A stretch of DNA of 36,227 nt from CAMLOF01 sp041913045 (GCA_041913045.1 JAYSGB010000042.1:1-36227); one strand, 5' to 3'; shown: positions 8,686-17,944, counted from the first letter of the stretch. The notes: generated from the letters alone by a model not told the origin. Numbers and translations are program-made.

Positions 8686-8706
8686 GGCCTTCGGATATCG
8701 AAGGCC
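8686..8706 (-). promoter_or_regulatory. perfect hairpin in the flagellin mRNA leader
   Basis: GGCCTTCG and CGAAGGCC form an 8-bp perfect stem with a 5-nt loop. If transcription starts about 7 nt after the -10-like element (near 8710), this hairpin is the first structure of the mRNA, immediately before the AGGAG ribosome-binding site. A 5' end stabilising role is an inference. Confidence 0.6.
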
Positions 8707-8716
8707 TCAACAACAC

Positions 8717-8743
8717 TGGGCGACGCTGGAAAGGAAAACTTAA
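8717..8743 (-). promoter_or_regulatory. sigma-28 (FliA)-like promoter of flagellin
   Basis: On the minus strand, TTAAGTTT (8743-8736) matches the sigma-28 -35 element TAAAGTTT at 7 of 8 positions. After exactly 11 nt comes GTCGCCCA (8724-8717), a weaker match to GCCGATAA. The location about 55 nt upstream of flagellin, and the same TTAA...GTCGCC arrangement before fliD, support the call. The -10 is divergent, so confidence is moderate. Confidence 0.6.
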
Positions 8744-8777
8744 ATGGGTGCGCAGATTATTTTTGCGCACCGGACCA

Positions 8778-9869
8778 TCACGCCCCGGACAGCAGTGCCA
8801 GCACGCGTTCGCGGCTGATACCCACCAGGGCTGGCGCCACCTGCACATACGCGCCATAGCCGGGCTGGCTGCCTAGCGCTTCGAAACTCTTGGCAAATGC
8901 GGCTTGGGTAGGGTCGGCCTCGGTGGCAGCACCTGCAGAGGCCTCGGCCAGGGCCTGGCTGACCTGCCGTTGGGCATGTTTGATCCGATCGATGGCCCGG
9001 AGCACGGCCTGAAGCACACGCTCCAGCGACTGCGTGTCGTCCGTAGCGCGGCGCCACTGGGCTGGGGACACGGCATCCGGCTCGGGTTCTGCGCGGATAC
9101 GGTGCAGGGCGCCGGCCGCGTACCGCTGCCCTTCGCCCTTCACGGACAACCCGTCACGGACCCTAGGCCAAAGCGATTCATCGACCTTGAAAATCACGTC
9201 GCCGCGCCCATCAGGCATGGCACGCACGCCCGAAGCGCCAAGCGCCAGATCCAGACGGCGGATATTTGCAGCCAATCCCTCTTCTGGCTCCAGAGTGACC
9301 GAGCTGACGCCTGCCGCCCAGTCCTGCAGCGCAAAGGTGAGCACTTCGCGGCCACCGCCTTGCAGGGCCCGCGCGTCGAGTCCCCTGACCCGGAAGGCCT
9401 GCATCGATCCGCTGGCACCGGCGTATCGCAGTTGGCTGTCTATGGTGCGGCGGGCAAGCTCGGGACGCTGTTGCCAGACCCGCTCCACCGCATCCAGCGA
9501 GTCAATCCATGGTTCATTGCCCACAACGGGCAGCGTGTTGCCACCCTGTGGCTGGGCCGCCGCCCGCAACTCGGACAGACGTGCCGCAACGTCCTTGCGC
9601 AGACGCAGCAACTGCCCCGACAACTGCTCCAGGTAGACCAGCGCCTGTCGCGTCGAGGTGATGGTCTGCTGCCGCCCGGGATCCCATGCCCGCAAACCGG
9701 AGCGAGGCGCCTGATGAGCCTCGACGGCTGGCGCTTTGCTGTGTTCGGCATCCACCAGTGCAGCGTACCGGGACGCTTCCAGCCCCCGCACGGGCCCCTG
9801 AGGGCCGTCGGCGGACAGCCGGCCAGATGCGGCGGGCGTTCGCACAGGCTGGTATGGCGTGACCTGCAT
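8778..9869 (-). CDS. LafW-like hook/filament-associated protein (by position)
   Basis: Protein of 363 aa lying between flgL and flagellin, the place of lafW in Vibrio, Aeromonas and E. coli Flag-2 lateral clusters. Residues of about 150-245 (from MQAFRVRGLDARAL to GRGDVIFKVDESLW) resemble the flagellin IN/hypervariable-domain pattern, and the C-terminal helix region (RVLQAVLRAIDRIKHAQRQV) is amphipathic. The start ATG 9869 follows GGGGG at about 7-8 nt; an in-frame GTG at 9893 overlapping the flgL stop is an alternative. Function is not established: a hook-associated or filament protein is the best guess. Confidence 0.5.
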   Translation of the reverse strand: MQVTPYQPVRTPAASGRLSADGPQGPVRGLEASRYAALVDAEHSKAPAVEAHQAPRSGLRAWDPGRQQTITSTRQALVYLEQLSGQLLRLRKDVAARLSELRAAAQPQGGNTLPVVGNEPWIDSLDAVERVWQQRPELARRTIDSQLRYAGASGSMQAFRVRGLDARALQGGGREVLTFALQDWAAGVSSVTLEPEEGLAANIRRLDLALGASGVRAMPDGRGDVIFKVDESLWPRVRDGLSVKGEGQRYAAGALHRIRAEPEPDAVSPAQWRRATDDTQSLERVLQAVLRAIDRIKHAQRQVSQALAEASAGAATEADPTQAAFAKSFEALGSQPGYGAYVQVAPALVGISRERVLALLSGA

Positions 9870-9889
9870 GAGCTTATCCCCCGCTGCAA

Positions 9890-10801
9890 TCACATCACGT
9901 CGAATAGCGACAAGGCGCTGACCTTGGCGTACGCCTTCTGCGTGGCCTGCAGGGCCGAGCTGTAGCCGTTGAGCTTGACTGCCGCGTCCCCGTAATCGAG
10001 TTGCCCCAGGTTCAAGGTGGCCTGCTTGTTCGACAGGCTGACATTGGCGTGTGTGACGTCCAGGGTTTCGAGGGTGGTCATCGCGCCACCCAGTTGCGCG
10101 ATACAGGCACTGACACCGCTGAAGAACGTGTCAAGCTGGTTGAAGGTAGTGGTCAGCTCGGTCCGCACCGCCGGGTCATTGACGTTGACCCCCGTCCCGG
10201 AGAACGACTGGATGCTCAGGTCCAGCTGGTTGAGAAACACATCGACGTCCACAAGCGTGGTGTTCGACACCTGTGTGAAGCCATTACCCACCACCACCTG
10301 CTGGACACCGGTGTTACCGGTGAGGGTATAGCGCGAGCCGACCGCAGCCGTCGTGTCTACGGTCAGGGTTGGCGTATTCACGGCGGTTCCGGAGAACACA
10401 TAGCGGCCTTCCTGGTCCCGGCTGTTCACCGTGGCCACGATGCTGTCACGCAAGGCCGTGAGGGAACCCGCCATGGCGTTCAGATCGGCGGACGTGTTGC
10501 CGCCATCCGCCGCCCAGACCATGAGATCGCGCATCTGCTGGAGGTCGTTGCCGATGCCTTCGAGATAGACCTCATTCTGGCGCAGGCGCACGCTCAATGC
10601 GGCGATGTTGTCTCGGTACTGCGCCAGGGCAGCCTCCTCCCTGGCAATGCGCGCCAGCCTGACGCTGGCGATCGGGTCGTCCGACGGCAGCAGCACACGG
10701 TCGCCGCGGGCCATCTGCTGCATGACCTTTTCAAGGCGGCCTTGCGCGGTGTGCATGGCCGTGTTCATGGTGGTGTGGTACTGGGTGCTGGCAATGCGCA
10801 T
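9890..10801 (-). CDS. flgL: hook-filament junction protein FlgL (HAP3)
   Basis: Junction protein of 303 aa between hook and filament. The N-terminus MRIASTQYHTTMNTAMHTAQ and the segment QMARGDRVLLPSDDPIASVR fit the conserved FlgL start, which resembles flagellin D0. The C-terminal helix (SNKQATLNLGQLDYGDAAVK) is also conserved. ATG 10801 is chosen because AAGGAG lies 7 nt upstream; a GTG at 10807 is in frame. It follows flgK by 11 nt. Confidence 0.93.
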   Translation of the reverse strand: MRIASTQYHTTMNTAMHTAQGRLEKVMQQMARGDRVLLPSDDPIASVRLARIAREEAALAQYRDNIAALSVRLRQNEVYLEGIGNDLQQMRDLMVWAADGGNTSADLNAMAGSLTALRDSIVATVNSRDQEGRYVFSGTAVNTPTLTVDTTAAVGSRYTLTGNTGVQQVVVGNGFTQVSNTTLVDVDVFLNQLDLSIQSFSGTGVNVNDPAVRTELTTTFNQLDTFFSGVSACIAQLGGAMTTLETLDVTHANVSLSNKQATLNLGQLDYGDAAVKLNGYSSALQATQKAYAKVSALSLFDVM

Positions 10802-10812
10802 GATCACGCTCC

Positions 10813-12189
10813 TTAACCAATGGCCGCCAGGGTGGCGTCGAACAGCTGATTGGCCACCGCAATCACCTTCATGTTGGCCTGGTACATCTGCTGGTACTGG
10901 ATCAGGTTCATCGCCTCTTCGTCCTGGTTGACACCGCTGGTGGATTTCCAGCTTTCCTCGGCCTGGTTGCGCACGGTCTGCGCGGTGTCCAGGGAGGCCT
11001 GGTTCTGCTGGCTATCCATCGCCAGCCGGCCGATCAGCTGCGTGTGCACGTCGCCCATGCGCACAGTGCCCAGCACGCCAGCGTTCACGCTCTGGTTGCG
11101 CTGATCGATGAGCAGCAACAGGTTGTCGCTGTTGCCGGGATTCGCCGCGTCGGCAGAGAACGCGAGGTCCTGACCCAGCAGGCCATCGGTGACGCTCATC
11201 AGGCCGCTGCCAGTGGTGTCGATCTCGAACAGCGGGGTGCCTGGGATGCCGTTCATGGTGAACCCCGCAGCCAACTGGGTGTTGACCTTGTCGGCAATGG
11301 ACTGCGCCAGGTCGGCGACGACCTTGAGCGTGGGCACCAGGACACGCGTTTCGTACTCCTCCATGGCGCCGAGCTGGCCGCCCAGGGGCTGACTGCCCAG
11401 CGTGAAGGATTCGCGGGCAAACTTCACCTGCAACACATGCGAACCATCGGCAAAGCCTTGCTCCGAGAGCTTGCCAGCAAGAGCCCCCACCACCAGGGGC
11501 ACCCCATTGCGCAGGGACACACTGCGAGTGCCATCGGCCTGATCGACCACCTGCACCCCAACGAGGCTAGCCAGCGCGTCGATCTTCAGGTCTCGGGCGT
11601 CGATCAACCCGGACGGATTGACCCCCGTGGCTTGGGTGGCGGCGATCTCTTCGTTGAGCTTGGCGATGTCAGTGCTCAGGCTGTTGATCTGTGTGAGCGT
11701 GGCCTTGCGCTGGTAGGCCAGCGACTGCCGCTGGTTGGCCAGCACCTGGTTCAGGCTGTTGACCCGCTGCGCCAGCGCCTGCGCCGAGGTGATGACCTGC
11801 TGGCGCAAGGGACTGGAGGTGGGGTCGACACTGGCCGCGTTGAGGGCGGCAAAGAAGACGTCCAGGCCTTTGTTGATGCTGGAGCTGTCGTCACCCATGA
11901 CCTGCTCCAGCTGGGTGAAGTAGGGCTGCGGCACCGTGCGCGAGCCCAGCTCGGAGGCTGCCTGCCAGAGCTGTTGGCTCTTGTAGCTGTCGCTGAAGCG
12001 CAGCAGCGTGGGCACCGACACACCGCTGCCCGCCGACGTGCGTGCCAGCCCGCTGGAGCCCACGGTCGCCAGCAGGGTGCCCTGGCGGGTGAACCCTGGC
12101 GTCATGATGTTGGCGATGTTGTGGCTGGTGGTGTTCAGTGCCACCTGTGCGGCCAGTGCGCCACTGAGCGCGTTGTTGGAAATCGTCAT
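10813..12189 (-). CDS. flgK: hook-associated protein FlgK (HAP1)
   Basis: Hook-filament junction protein of 458 aa, shorter than E. coli FlgK (547 aa), as in many lateral systems. The N-terminal ALNTTSHNIANIMTPGFTRQ is the rod/hook-family ANN-type motif and the C-terminus (DEEAMNLIQYQQMYQANMKV) is the typical D0 helix. The middle carries the FlgK-type region ATQATGVNPSGLIDARDLKI. It is secreted through the export gate, with FlgN the expected chaperone. Confidence 0.95.
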   Translation of the reverse strand: MTISNNALSGALAAQVALNTTSHNIANIMTPGFTRQGTLLATVGSSGLARTSAGSGVSVPTLLRFSDSYKSQQLWQAASELGSRTVPQPYFTQLEQVMGDDSSSINKGLDVFFAALNAASVDPTSSPLRQQVITSAQALAQRVNSLNQVLANQRQSLAYQRKATLTQINSLSTDIAKLNEEIAATQATGVNPSGLIDARDLKIDALASLVGVQVVDQADGTRSVSLRNGVPLVVGALAGKLSEQGFADGSHVLQVKFARESFTLGSQPLGGQLGAMEEYETRVLVPTLKVVADLAQSIADKVNTQLAAGFTMNGIPGTPLFEIDTTGSGLMSVTDGLLGQDLAFSADAANPGNSDNLLLLIDQRNQSVNAGVLGTVRMGDVHTQLIGRLAMDSQQNQASLDTAQTVRNQAEESWKSTSGVNQDEEAMNLIQYQQMYQANMKVIAVANQLFDATLAAIG

Positions 12190-12233
12190 GACGTGCCTTT
12201 AGGATGGGTTCTTCGGTCAGTACCCCGTTGGGG

Positions 12234-12674
12234 TCAGGGCTCCCGGCTCGGGCTGGCCTTGCCGGCCTTTTCCCCTTGACGGAGCAAGGCGACCGGCGTG
12301 GCGGAAACCTTAAATACGGCGTTGGCAACCCCGTTTTCTGGCAGCAGCTGGCGCAGGATGGCATCGGCAATCCCGAAAGCCCTTTGCCCGGCCAGGTTGT
12401 CGCCCATCAGGTTGTCGGTCAGGTCCAGCATGTCCTGGTTGACCTTGCTCTTGAACACGCTGTCCTCGGGGGCCAGCTCGCTGCCCGCCCGGCGCATCTG
12501 CTTGAGCATCTCGCTGATAAAAAAGGCCTCGAACTTTACCGCGGCGGCTTCGGCGCGGGCCCGGTAGGCTGCGTCCGAGGCAGGGACGGGCACGGACTGG
12601 GCAGAGCCGTCGGTACCGGCGGCGGACTGCAGTACCAGCATGCCAGGCCCGACGTTCAGGGGAATGGAAGTCAT
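12234..12674 (-). CDS. flgJ: rod-capping protein FlgJ, N-terminal domain only
   Basis: Rod-assembly protein of 146 aa. The segment AAAVKFEAFFISEMLKQMRR and the following KVNQDMLDLTDNLMGDNLAG form the rod-binding domain. The C-terminal glucosaminidase domain present in E. coli FlgJ (313 aa) is absent here and is encoded separately at 19441-20160. The gene sits between flgI and flgK in the usual place. Upstream spacing to flgI is 11 nt. Confidence 0.93.
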   Translation of the reverse strand: MTSIPLNVGPGMLVLQSAAGTDGSAQSVPVPASDAAYRARAEAAAVKFEAFFISEMLKQMRRAGSELAPEDSVFKSKVNQDMLDLTDNLMGDNLAGQRAFGIADAILRQLLPENGVANAVFKVSATPVALLRQGEKAGKASPSREP

Positions 12675-12685
12675 GACCGGATTCC

Positions 12686-13816
12686 TCAGATCACCACCAA
12701 CTCGCCGTCTATGGCGCCGGCCTGGTCCAGCGCCTGCAGGATGGCCATGATGTCGTCGGGCGAAGCGCCGGTGCTGTTGATGGTGTCGATGATGTCCTGG
12801 AGCCGAGTGCCCCTGGACCAGTGGAACATGCGACCGTTGCCCTCTTCCACCGCCACGCGCGAACGGGGCACCACGGTCGTCTCCCCGCGCGAGAAAGGCG
12901 CTGGCTGGCTGACGGTGGGTTGCTCAGAGATGACCACCTTGAGCGAACCGTGCGAGACCGCGGCGGGACGCACGCGGACGCCTTCGGAAATGACCACAGT
13001 ACCCGTGCGAGAGTTGAAGATCACCTTGGGCACGTCCACGCCCACGTCGATGGACAGCGCCTGAAGCTGGGCGACGAACGCCACACGCTGTGTCGGGTCC
13101 GCAGGTGCCCGGACCTCCACGCTCGTGGCGTCCTGCGTGCTGGCGATACCGCCGAAGCGGCGGTTGATGGTGTCGACGATGTTGGTTGCGGTCTGGAAAT
13201 GCGGCCGCTTGAGGCTGAGCCTGACGGTTTCGCGGACGGCGAAATCGGTTTCGATCTCGCGCTCGATGCTGGCGCCATTGGGGACACGGCCTGCCGTGGG
13301 CGAATTGACGGTCACGCTCGAACCGCTGCCCCCCTGTGCCGACAGCCCCCCCACCACCAGGTTGCCCTGGGCTAGGGCGTAGACCTCGCCGTCTGCGGCG
13401 CGCAAGGGCGTCAGCAGCAACACCCCGCCACGCAGGCTCTTGGCATCGCCCAGCGATGAGACAGTGATGTCGATCGTCTGCCCCTTGCGATAGCCCGAGG
13501 GGAACACCGCACTGACCATGACGGTGGCAACGTTCTTGAGCTTGGTGTCGGTGCGCTCGGGCAGCTTGACGCCGAACTGCTTGAGCATGTTGGTCACAGA
13601 CTGGCCGGAAAACTTCACCTGCGTGCTGTCGCCCGAACCGTTGAGCCCGACGACGAGACCGTAGCCGATGAGTTGGTTGTCGCGCACCCCTTCCACCTGT
13701 ACGAGGTTGCGCAGCGGTTGCGCGGCCTGCGAGGCCGCACAGGCCAGGAAAAGACACAGGGCCGCAAACGCCGGGAACTTGCGCCGCACGGCGGCTGGAC
13801 AGAAGAAGCGTGACAT
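12686..13816 (-). CDS. flgI: flagellar P-ring protein FlgI
   Basis: Periplasmic P-ring subunit of 376 aa around the rod in the peptidoglycan layer. Signal peptide about 1-31 (AALCLFLACAASQA), then the canonical LRNLVQVEGVRDNQLIGYGL and GLNGSGDSTQ. The C-terminus ASPDDIMAILQALDQAGAID is also standard. ATG 13816 is preferred because GAGG lies 8 nt upstream; ATG 13822 would be too close to it. It lies between flgH and flgJ. Confidence 0.97.
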   Translation of the reverse strand: MSRFFCPAAVRRKFPAFAALCLFLACAASQAAQPLRNLVQVEGVRDNQLIGYGLVVGLNGSGDSTQVKFSGQSVTNMLKQFGVKLPERTDTKLKNVATVMVSAVFPSGYRKGQTIDITVSSLGDAKSLRGGVLLLTPLRAADGEVYALAQGNLVVGGLSAQGGSGSSVTVNSPTAGRVPNGASIEREIETDFAVRETVRLSLKRPHFQTATNIVDTINRRFGGIASTQDATSVEVRAPADPTQRVAFVAQLQALSIDVGVDVPKVIFNSRTGTVVISEGVRVRPAAVSHGSLKVVISEQPTVSQPAPFSRGETTVVPRSRVAVEEGNGRMFHWSRGTRLQDIIDTINSTGASPDDIMAILQALDQAGAIDGELVVI

Positions 13817-13836
13817 GGACATGACCTCGAGGACCG

Positions 13837-14499
13837 TCAGAAAGGCATCCAGGGACTGTTGAAGAAGCGCGTCAGCCAGCCCGCGCTGTTGGCATCGGCC
13901 AGCGTGCCCTTGCCTGAATAGGCGATGTTGGCGTTGGCGATCCGCTGGGACGACAAGCGGTTGTCGGCGTCGATGTCAGCCGCGCGTGCATAACCGTTGA
14001 GGCGGATGAACTCCTCACCCTGGTTGAGGTAGAGCTTCTTCTCACCCGATATGCGCAACAGGCCATTGGGCAGCACTTCGTGCACCACGACGGTAATGGC
14101 CCCTTGGAGGGCATTCTGCTGGGTGCTGCTGGCGTTGCCCGCAAAGTTGCGGTCAGCCCCGAAGCCGATGTTGGCGGCATTCACCTGCTTGCCGCCGATG
14201 ACCATCGGATTGATCGCCGTTTCGCTGCTTTTATCGAAGTTGGTTCCAGCACGTTTGCTGGCCTGCGTGGTCTCCTGCAGGATCACCGTCAACACGTCGC
14301 CCGGACGGAAGGCCCGGCTGTCGGAAGTGAGCAGCCAGGGGGCATCGACCTGGAACACGCCCCCGGACTGGCCCTTGTGCGCAGCTGGCTGCAGCGGCGG
14401 CATGCTCTGGTCGGCCAGCGCAGGCGCCTGGGGCGGCTCGATCGCCGCACACGCCGACAGCAGCAAGGCCGCCAGAAGCGGCAGCAGATAAGGTCTCAT
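13837..14499 (-). CDS. flgH: flagellar L-ring lipoprotein FlgH
   Basis: Outer-membrane L-ring subunit of 220 aa. The signal peptide ends in a lipobox LSAC with Cys17 as lipidation site. The segments FRPGDVLTVILQETTQASKR and VVHEVLPNGLLRISGEKKLY are conserved in FlgH. The start codon overlaps the flgG stop by 1 nt (TGATG at 14497-14501), so the two are translationally coupled. Confidence 0.97.
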   Translation of the reverse strand: MRPYLLPLLAALLLSACAAIEPPQAPALADQSMPPLQPAAHKGQSGGVFQVDAPWLLTSDSRAFRPGDVLTVILQETTQASKRAGTNFDKSSETAINPMVIGGKQVNAANIGFGADRNFAGNASSTQQNALQGAITVVVHEVLPNGLLRISGEKKLYLNQGEEFIRLNGYARAADIDADNRLSSQRIANANIAYSGKGTLADANSAGWLTRFFNSPWMPF

Positions 14500-15287
14500 C
14501 AGCGCACCGCCTGGGCCAGGTACTGCATCATGCTGTCGGCCGCGGACAGCACCTTGGTGTTCATCTCGTAGGTGCGCTGCGCGGTGATCATCTCGACCAT
14601 CTCTTCCACCACCTGCACGTTCGACCCCTCCAGCGCGCCCTGCTTGAGCTTGCCCAGGGCGTCCTCGCCCGGCACGCCCTCGGTGGGCGTGCCGCTGGCG
14701 GCCGTTTCCTGGTAGAGGTTGTCACCCAGGGCCAACAGGCCAGCCGGATTGATGAAACCGGCCAGGGTGATCTGGCCCAGCTCCGAAGGCGTGTTGGAGC
14801 CCGACACCACGGCGGTCACGGTACCGTTCTCGCCGATGCTCACCGATGTGGCATTGGCAGGGATGGTGATTTCGGGCAGCAGGGGCATGCCCTGCGCGTT
14901 CACCAGGCGCCCTTCGGCGTTGACCTGCAACTGGCCGGCACGGGTATAGGCGGTTTCGCCATTGGCCAGCTCGACCTGCAGGAACCCTTGCCCGACGATG
15001 GCCACGTCCAGCGCCTGCCCGGTGGTCTGCAGGTTGCCCATGGTGAACACCTTCTGCGTGCCGACCACGTGGGTACCGTTGCCGAGCTGCACCCCGGACG
15101 GTGCCACGGCGTTGCCGTCAACGGCCGCACCGGGCTGCTTGTCGACCTGGTAGAAAAGGTCCTCGAACACCACGCGGTCGCGCTTGAAGCCGGTGGTGTT
15201 CACGTTGGCGAGGTTGTTGGCAATGGCCTGCAGCTTGGCATCCTGTGCCTGCACGCCGGTCTTGCTGATCCACATGGCGGGGTTCAT
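14499..15287 (-). CDS. flgG: distal rod protein FlgG
   Basis: Distal rod subunit of 262 aa, the length of E. coli FlgG (260). It has the rod/hook N-terminal motif LQAIANNLANVNTTGFKRDR, the FlgG-type FEDLFYQVDKQPG insert, and the C-terminal MITAQRTYEMNTKVLSAADS. It is exported through the flagellar gate and polymerises distal to FlgB, FlgC and FlgF. Confidence 0.97.
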   Translation of the reverse strand: MNPAMWISKTGVQAQDAKLQAIANNLANVNTTGFKRDRVVFEDLFYQVDKQPGAAVDGNAVAPSGVQLGNGTHVVGTQKVFTMGNLQTTGQALDVAIVGQGFLQVELANGETAYTRAGQLQVNAEGRLVNAQGMPLLPEITIPANATSVSIGENGTVTAVVSGSNTPSELGQITLAGFINPAGLLALGDNLYQETAASGTPTEGVPGEDALGKLKQGALEGSNVQVVEEMVEMITAQRTYEMNTKVLSAADSMMQYLAQAVR

Positions 15288-15330
15288 GGTGACTCCTGTC
15301 TGTTCAATCTTGGGGATGTAATCGGGCCGC

Positions 15331-16059
15331 TCAGCCGCGCACCAGGCGGTTGCCCGCCTCGGCCATGCCTTCGGCGGCGCGCAACAGCTTCATCTGGATT
15401 TCAAAGTCGCGGGTGACGGCGAGCGTGGCAACCATCTCCTCGATGGCGGACACGTTGCTGCCTTCCAGGTGGCCGCTGCGAACCTGCACGGTGTCGTCGG
15501 CGGGCAGGTCTTCGCCGGAACGCGCAACCACCAGACCGGCTTCGTTCTTCATGACCGCGCCTGCGGCCGGCCGCACCAGCTTGAGCCGGTCGACGGCCTG
15601 CAGCTCGGTCTGCCCGGGCGGCTGGATGGAAATCGTGCCGTCCTGGCCGATGTCGATGCGACTGTGCGGCGGCAGCACGATGGCGCCGCCATCGCCCAGC
15701 ACCTCGCGGCCGTTGAGCCGCAGGCCGCCGTCGGCATCGAGGGTGAACTGGCCGGCACGGGTGTAGGCCTCGCCGTCGTTGCCCATGCGCACGGTGAAAT
15801 AGCCCTCACCCACCACCGCTGCGTCCAGGTCGCGCCCGGTCTGCCGCAGCGCCCCTTCACGCGCCGAAACGCCATTGGCGTGAAGCTCGCTCATGTGGCG
15901 GTCGTCGTAACCGTAACCGGGAACGGCCTCGCTGGAAGCGAACTCCAGGTCGGCGCGAAAACCCGGCGTGTTCAGGTTGGCCAGGTTGTTGGCCCGCACC
16001 TGCTGCGCTCGCATGGCGCGTTCGGCGCCGCTCATGGCGGTATAGATCAGGGCATCCAT
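15331..16059 (-). CDS. flgF: proximal rod protein FlgF
   Basis: Rod subunit of 242 aa beginning MDALIYTAMSGAERAMRAQQ, typical of FlgF, followed by the VRANNLANLNTPGFRADLEF rod motif. The C-terminus MVATLAVTRDFEIQMKLLRA matches the family. Length is close to E. coli FlgF (251). It lies between flgE and flgG in the conserved order. Confidence 0.96.
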   Translation of the reverse strand: MDALIYTAMSGAERAMRAQQVRANNLANLNTPGFRADLEFASSEAVPGYGYDDRHMSELHANGVSAREGALRQTGRDLDAAVVGEGYFTVRMGNDGEAYTRAGQFTLDADGGLRLNGREVLGDGGAIVLPPHSRIDIGQDGTISIQPPGQTELQAVDRLKLVRPAAGAVMKNEAGLVVARSGEDLPADDTVQVRSGHLEGSNVSAIEEMVATLAVTRDFEIQMKLLRAAEGMAEAGNRLVRG

Positions 16060-16069
16060 GACGCTTGCC

Positions 16070-17257
16070 TCAGACGGACTGCATCAGCGATTGCATCATC
16101 GCGTTCTGCGTGGAAAACACCTTGGTGTTGGCCTGGTAGTTGCGCTGTGCCGTCATGAGGTGGACCAGCTGAGCCGTCAGGTCCACGTTGGACTGTTCCA
16201 GCGCCCCCGCCGTGAGCGAACCTGCGACCCCGTTGCCCGGTGCGTCGAACAAGGGATCGCCCGACTCGTTGGAGACGGTCCAGCTCGTGTCGCTCACGGA
16301 CACCAGCTTGTCTTCGTTGGGGAAGGTTGCCAGGGCCACGGTGCCCACACGCTGCTTCTGGCCGTTGCTGTATTGCGCCATGACGGAGCCGTCGTCCTCG
16401 ATGGCCACACCCGTGAATGCGCCCGACGCGTAGCCGTTGGTGCCGTTGACACTGGTGGTCGTCTGGCCAGCAAACTGCGTGGTGCCCGTGTAGTTCACAC
16501 CGACGGTGATGGGGTCGGCACCTGCAGGCGTGCCCAGGGCGACGGGCACCGGAGCGGTGGGCGACGTGATCTGACCGTCGGTGCCGAACTGCAGCGTGCC
16601 GGTGGTGCCGAGCACGGTGCCGTCGAACGCGTAGTGCACGGTGACTTCGTTGGTGTTGCTCTTGACGAAGTATTGGGTCACCGTGTGCTGCGCACCCAGC
16701 GAGTCGTACACCACGGAAACGGAAGAGCCGTTGAAGGTCTGCGGGTCGGCGGCATCGAAGGGCGTGACAGCGGGGGCCGCCCAGTCGGCGGAGAGGTTGC
16801 CGACGTAGTTCAGCGTGTCGCTGGCCTTGGCCGCCAGCTGCCCCTTGGTCACCACGAGGTCACCCAAGGCCCCCAGGGCGGTGCTGCCCTGCACGGCGGC
16901 ATAGCCCTGCAGCTTGCGCCCGAAGCTGTCGACGACGAAGCCGTCTTTGTCCGTCGAGAAGATGCCGACGCGGGTGTACAGCATTTCACCGGTGGTGGAA
17001 CGGGTGGCGAAGAAACCCTTGCCCTTGATGGCCACGTCCATGCCGCGGCCGGTGTTCAGCACGCTGCCGCCAATGCCGATGCTCTGCGTGATGGAGGAGA
17101 CCTCCACACCCGTGGGCTGAGTACCCGCGTACATCGAGGCGAAGTTGGAACGGCCCGACTTGAAACCGTAGGTGCCGGAGTTGGCAATGTTGTTGCTGAT
17201 GGTCTCCAGCTCGGTGTTGATGGCGTTGATGCCGGTGAGCGCGATTTCGAAGCTCAT
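16070..17257 (-). CDS. flgE: flagellar hook protein FlgE
   Basis: Hook subunit of 395 aa. N-terminal INTELETISNNIANSGTYGF and the following KSGRSNFASMYAG are hook/rod-family signatures; the C-terminal QLVHLMTAQRNYQANTKVFS is the conserved D0 helix. The middle contains threonine- and glycine-rich D1/D2 segments. Length matches E. coli FlgE (402). Hook length should be measured by FliK, which then triggers the FlhB switch. Confidence 0.97.
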   Translation of the reverse strand: MSFEIALTGINAINTELETISNNIANSGTYGFKSGRSNFASMYAGTQPTGVEVSSITQSIGIGGSVLNTGRGMDVAIKGKGFFATRSTTGEMLYTRVGIFSTDKDGFVVDSFGRKLQGYAAVQGSTALGALGDLVVTKGQLAAKASDTLNYVGNLSADWAAPAVTPFDAADPQTFNGSSVSVVYDSLGAQHTVTQYFVKSNTNEVTVHYAFDGTVLGTTGTLQFGTDGQITSPTAPVPVALGTPAGADPITVGVNYTGTTQFAGQTTTSVNGTNGYASGAFTGVAIEDDGSVMAQYSNGQKQRVGTVALATFPNEDKLVSVSDTSWTVSNESGDPLFDAPGNGVAGSLTAGALEQSNVDLTAQLVHLMTAQRNYQANTKVFSTQNAMMQSLMQSV

Positions 17258-17268
17258 GATCGATCCTT

Positions 17269-17940
17269 TCAGCTTTGGGAAGAAGTGCGGGAACCGTTGA
17301 AGGCGGTGACATCGGCGGGAGAAACGGAGCCCACGCCCGCGACATCGAGCACGATGCCTGCGGTGCTGGACATGCGCACGCTGTTGAGCGTGCCCGTGAC
17401 CTGGACGGCCGGTGCCGGTTGTTCACCCGCATCGACGGCAATGGTGTAGCGCCCCGGGGGCAGACCGAGGGCCACCGGGTCGACCTCGAAGTTGACCGCG
17501 CCCGCAGTGCGCGGGCCCAGCTCGACCTTGCGGGGCAGGCCGTCCGCGCCGGTGAGCACCAGCGTGGTCTGCGTGCTGCCGCTGGCCAGCGTGAAACTCC
17601 CGGCCACGGGCTCGGTACCCAGTTCGATCTGCCTGACCTGCACCGACAGCTGCGAGCCGACCTGCGCGCCCATGGCCAGCACCTGCAGGCCTTCAAGCAT
17701 GGTGGCGTTGGCGTTGTTCTGGCTGACCAGCTGTTGCAGCGCCTGCGTTTGCGACAGCTGGTTGAGCTGGTTCACGTACTCGCTGGAGTCCTGAGGGTTG
17801 AGCGGATCCTGGTTGCGGATCTGCGCCACCAGCAGGGTGAGGAACATGTTGCTGGTGTCGCCGTTGGGGGCTACGGCAGCGTTCCCGGAAGCGCCCGAGG
17901 TGGCATTGGCGGCGCTGGCGCCTGACAGCAGGGTTTCCAT
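17269..17940 (-). CDS. flgD: hook-capping protein FlgD
   Basis: Hook cap and assembly scaffold of 223 aa, starting METLLSGASAANATSG at ATG 17940, the first ATG after the flgC stop. The region TLLVAQIRNQDPLNPQDSSE followed by YVNQLNQLSQTQALQQL is the FlgD signature. The C-terminal half holds the FlgD Ig-like fold pattern. Length matches E. coli FlgD (231). Confidence 0.96.
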   Translation of the reverse strand: METLLSGASAANATSGASGNAAVAPNGDTSNMFLTLLVAQIRNQDPLNPQDSSEYVNQLNQLSQTQALQQLVSQNNANATMLEGLQVLAMGAQVGSQLSVQVRQIELGTEPVAGSFTLASGSTQTTLVLTGADGLPRKVELGPRTAGAVNFEVDPVALGLPPGRYTIAVDAGEQPAPAVQVTGTLNSVRMSSTAGIVLDVAGVGSVSPADVTAFNGSRTSSQS

Positions 17941-17944
17941 GGTT

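Noticed and set aside
11044..12279. Long plus-strand frame opposite flgK (411 codons)
   Set aside because: Shadow frame, histidine/glutamine/valine-rich with no domain, opposite a clear flgK.
16058..17449. Long plus-strand frame opposite flgE (463 codons)
   Set aside because: Shadow frame of GC-rich flgE; no recognisable domain.
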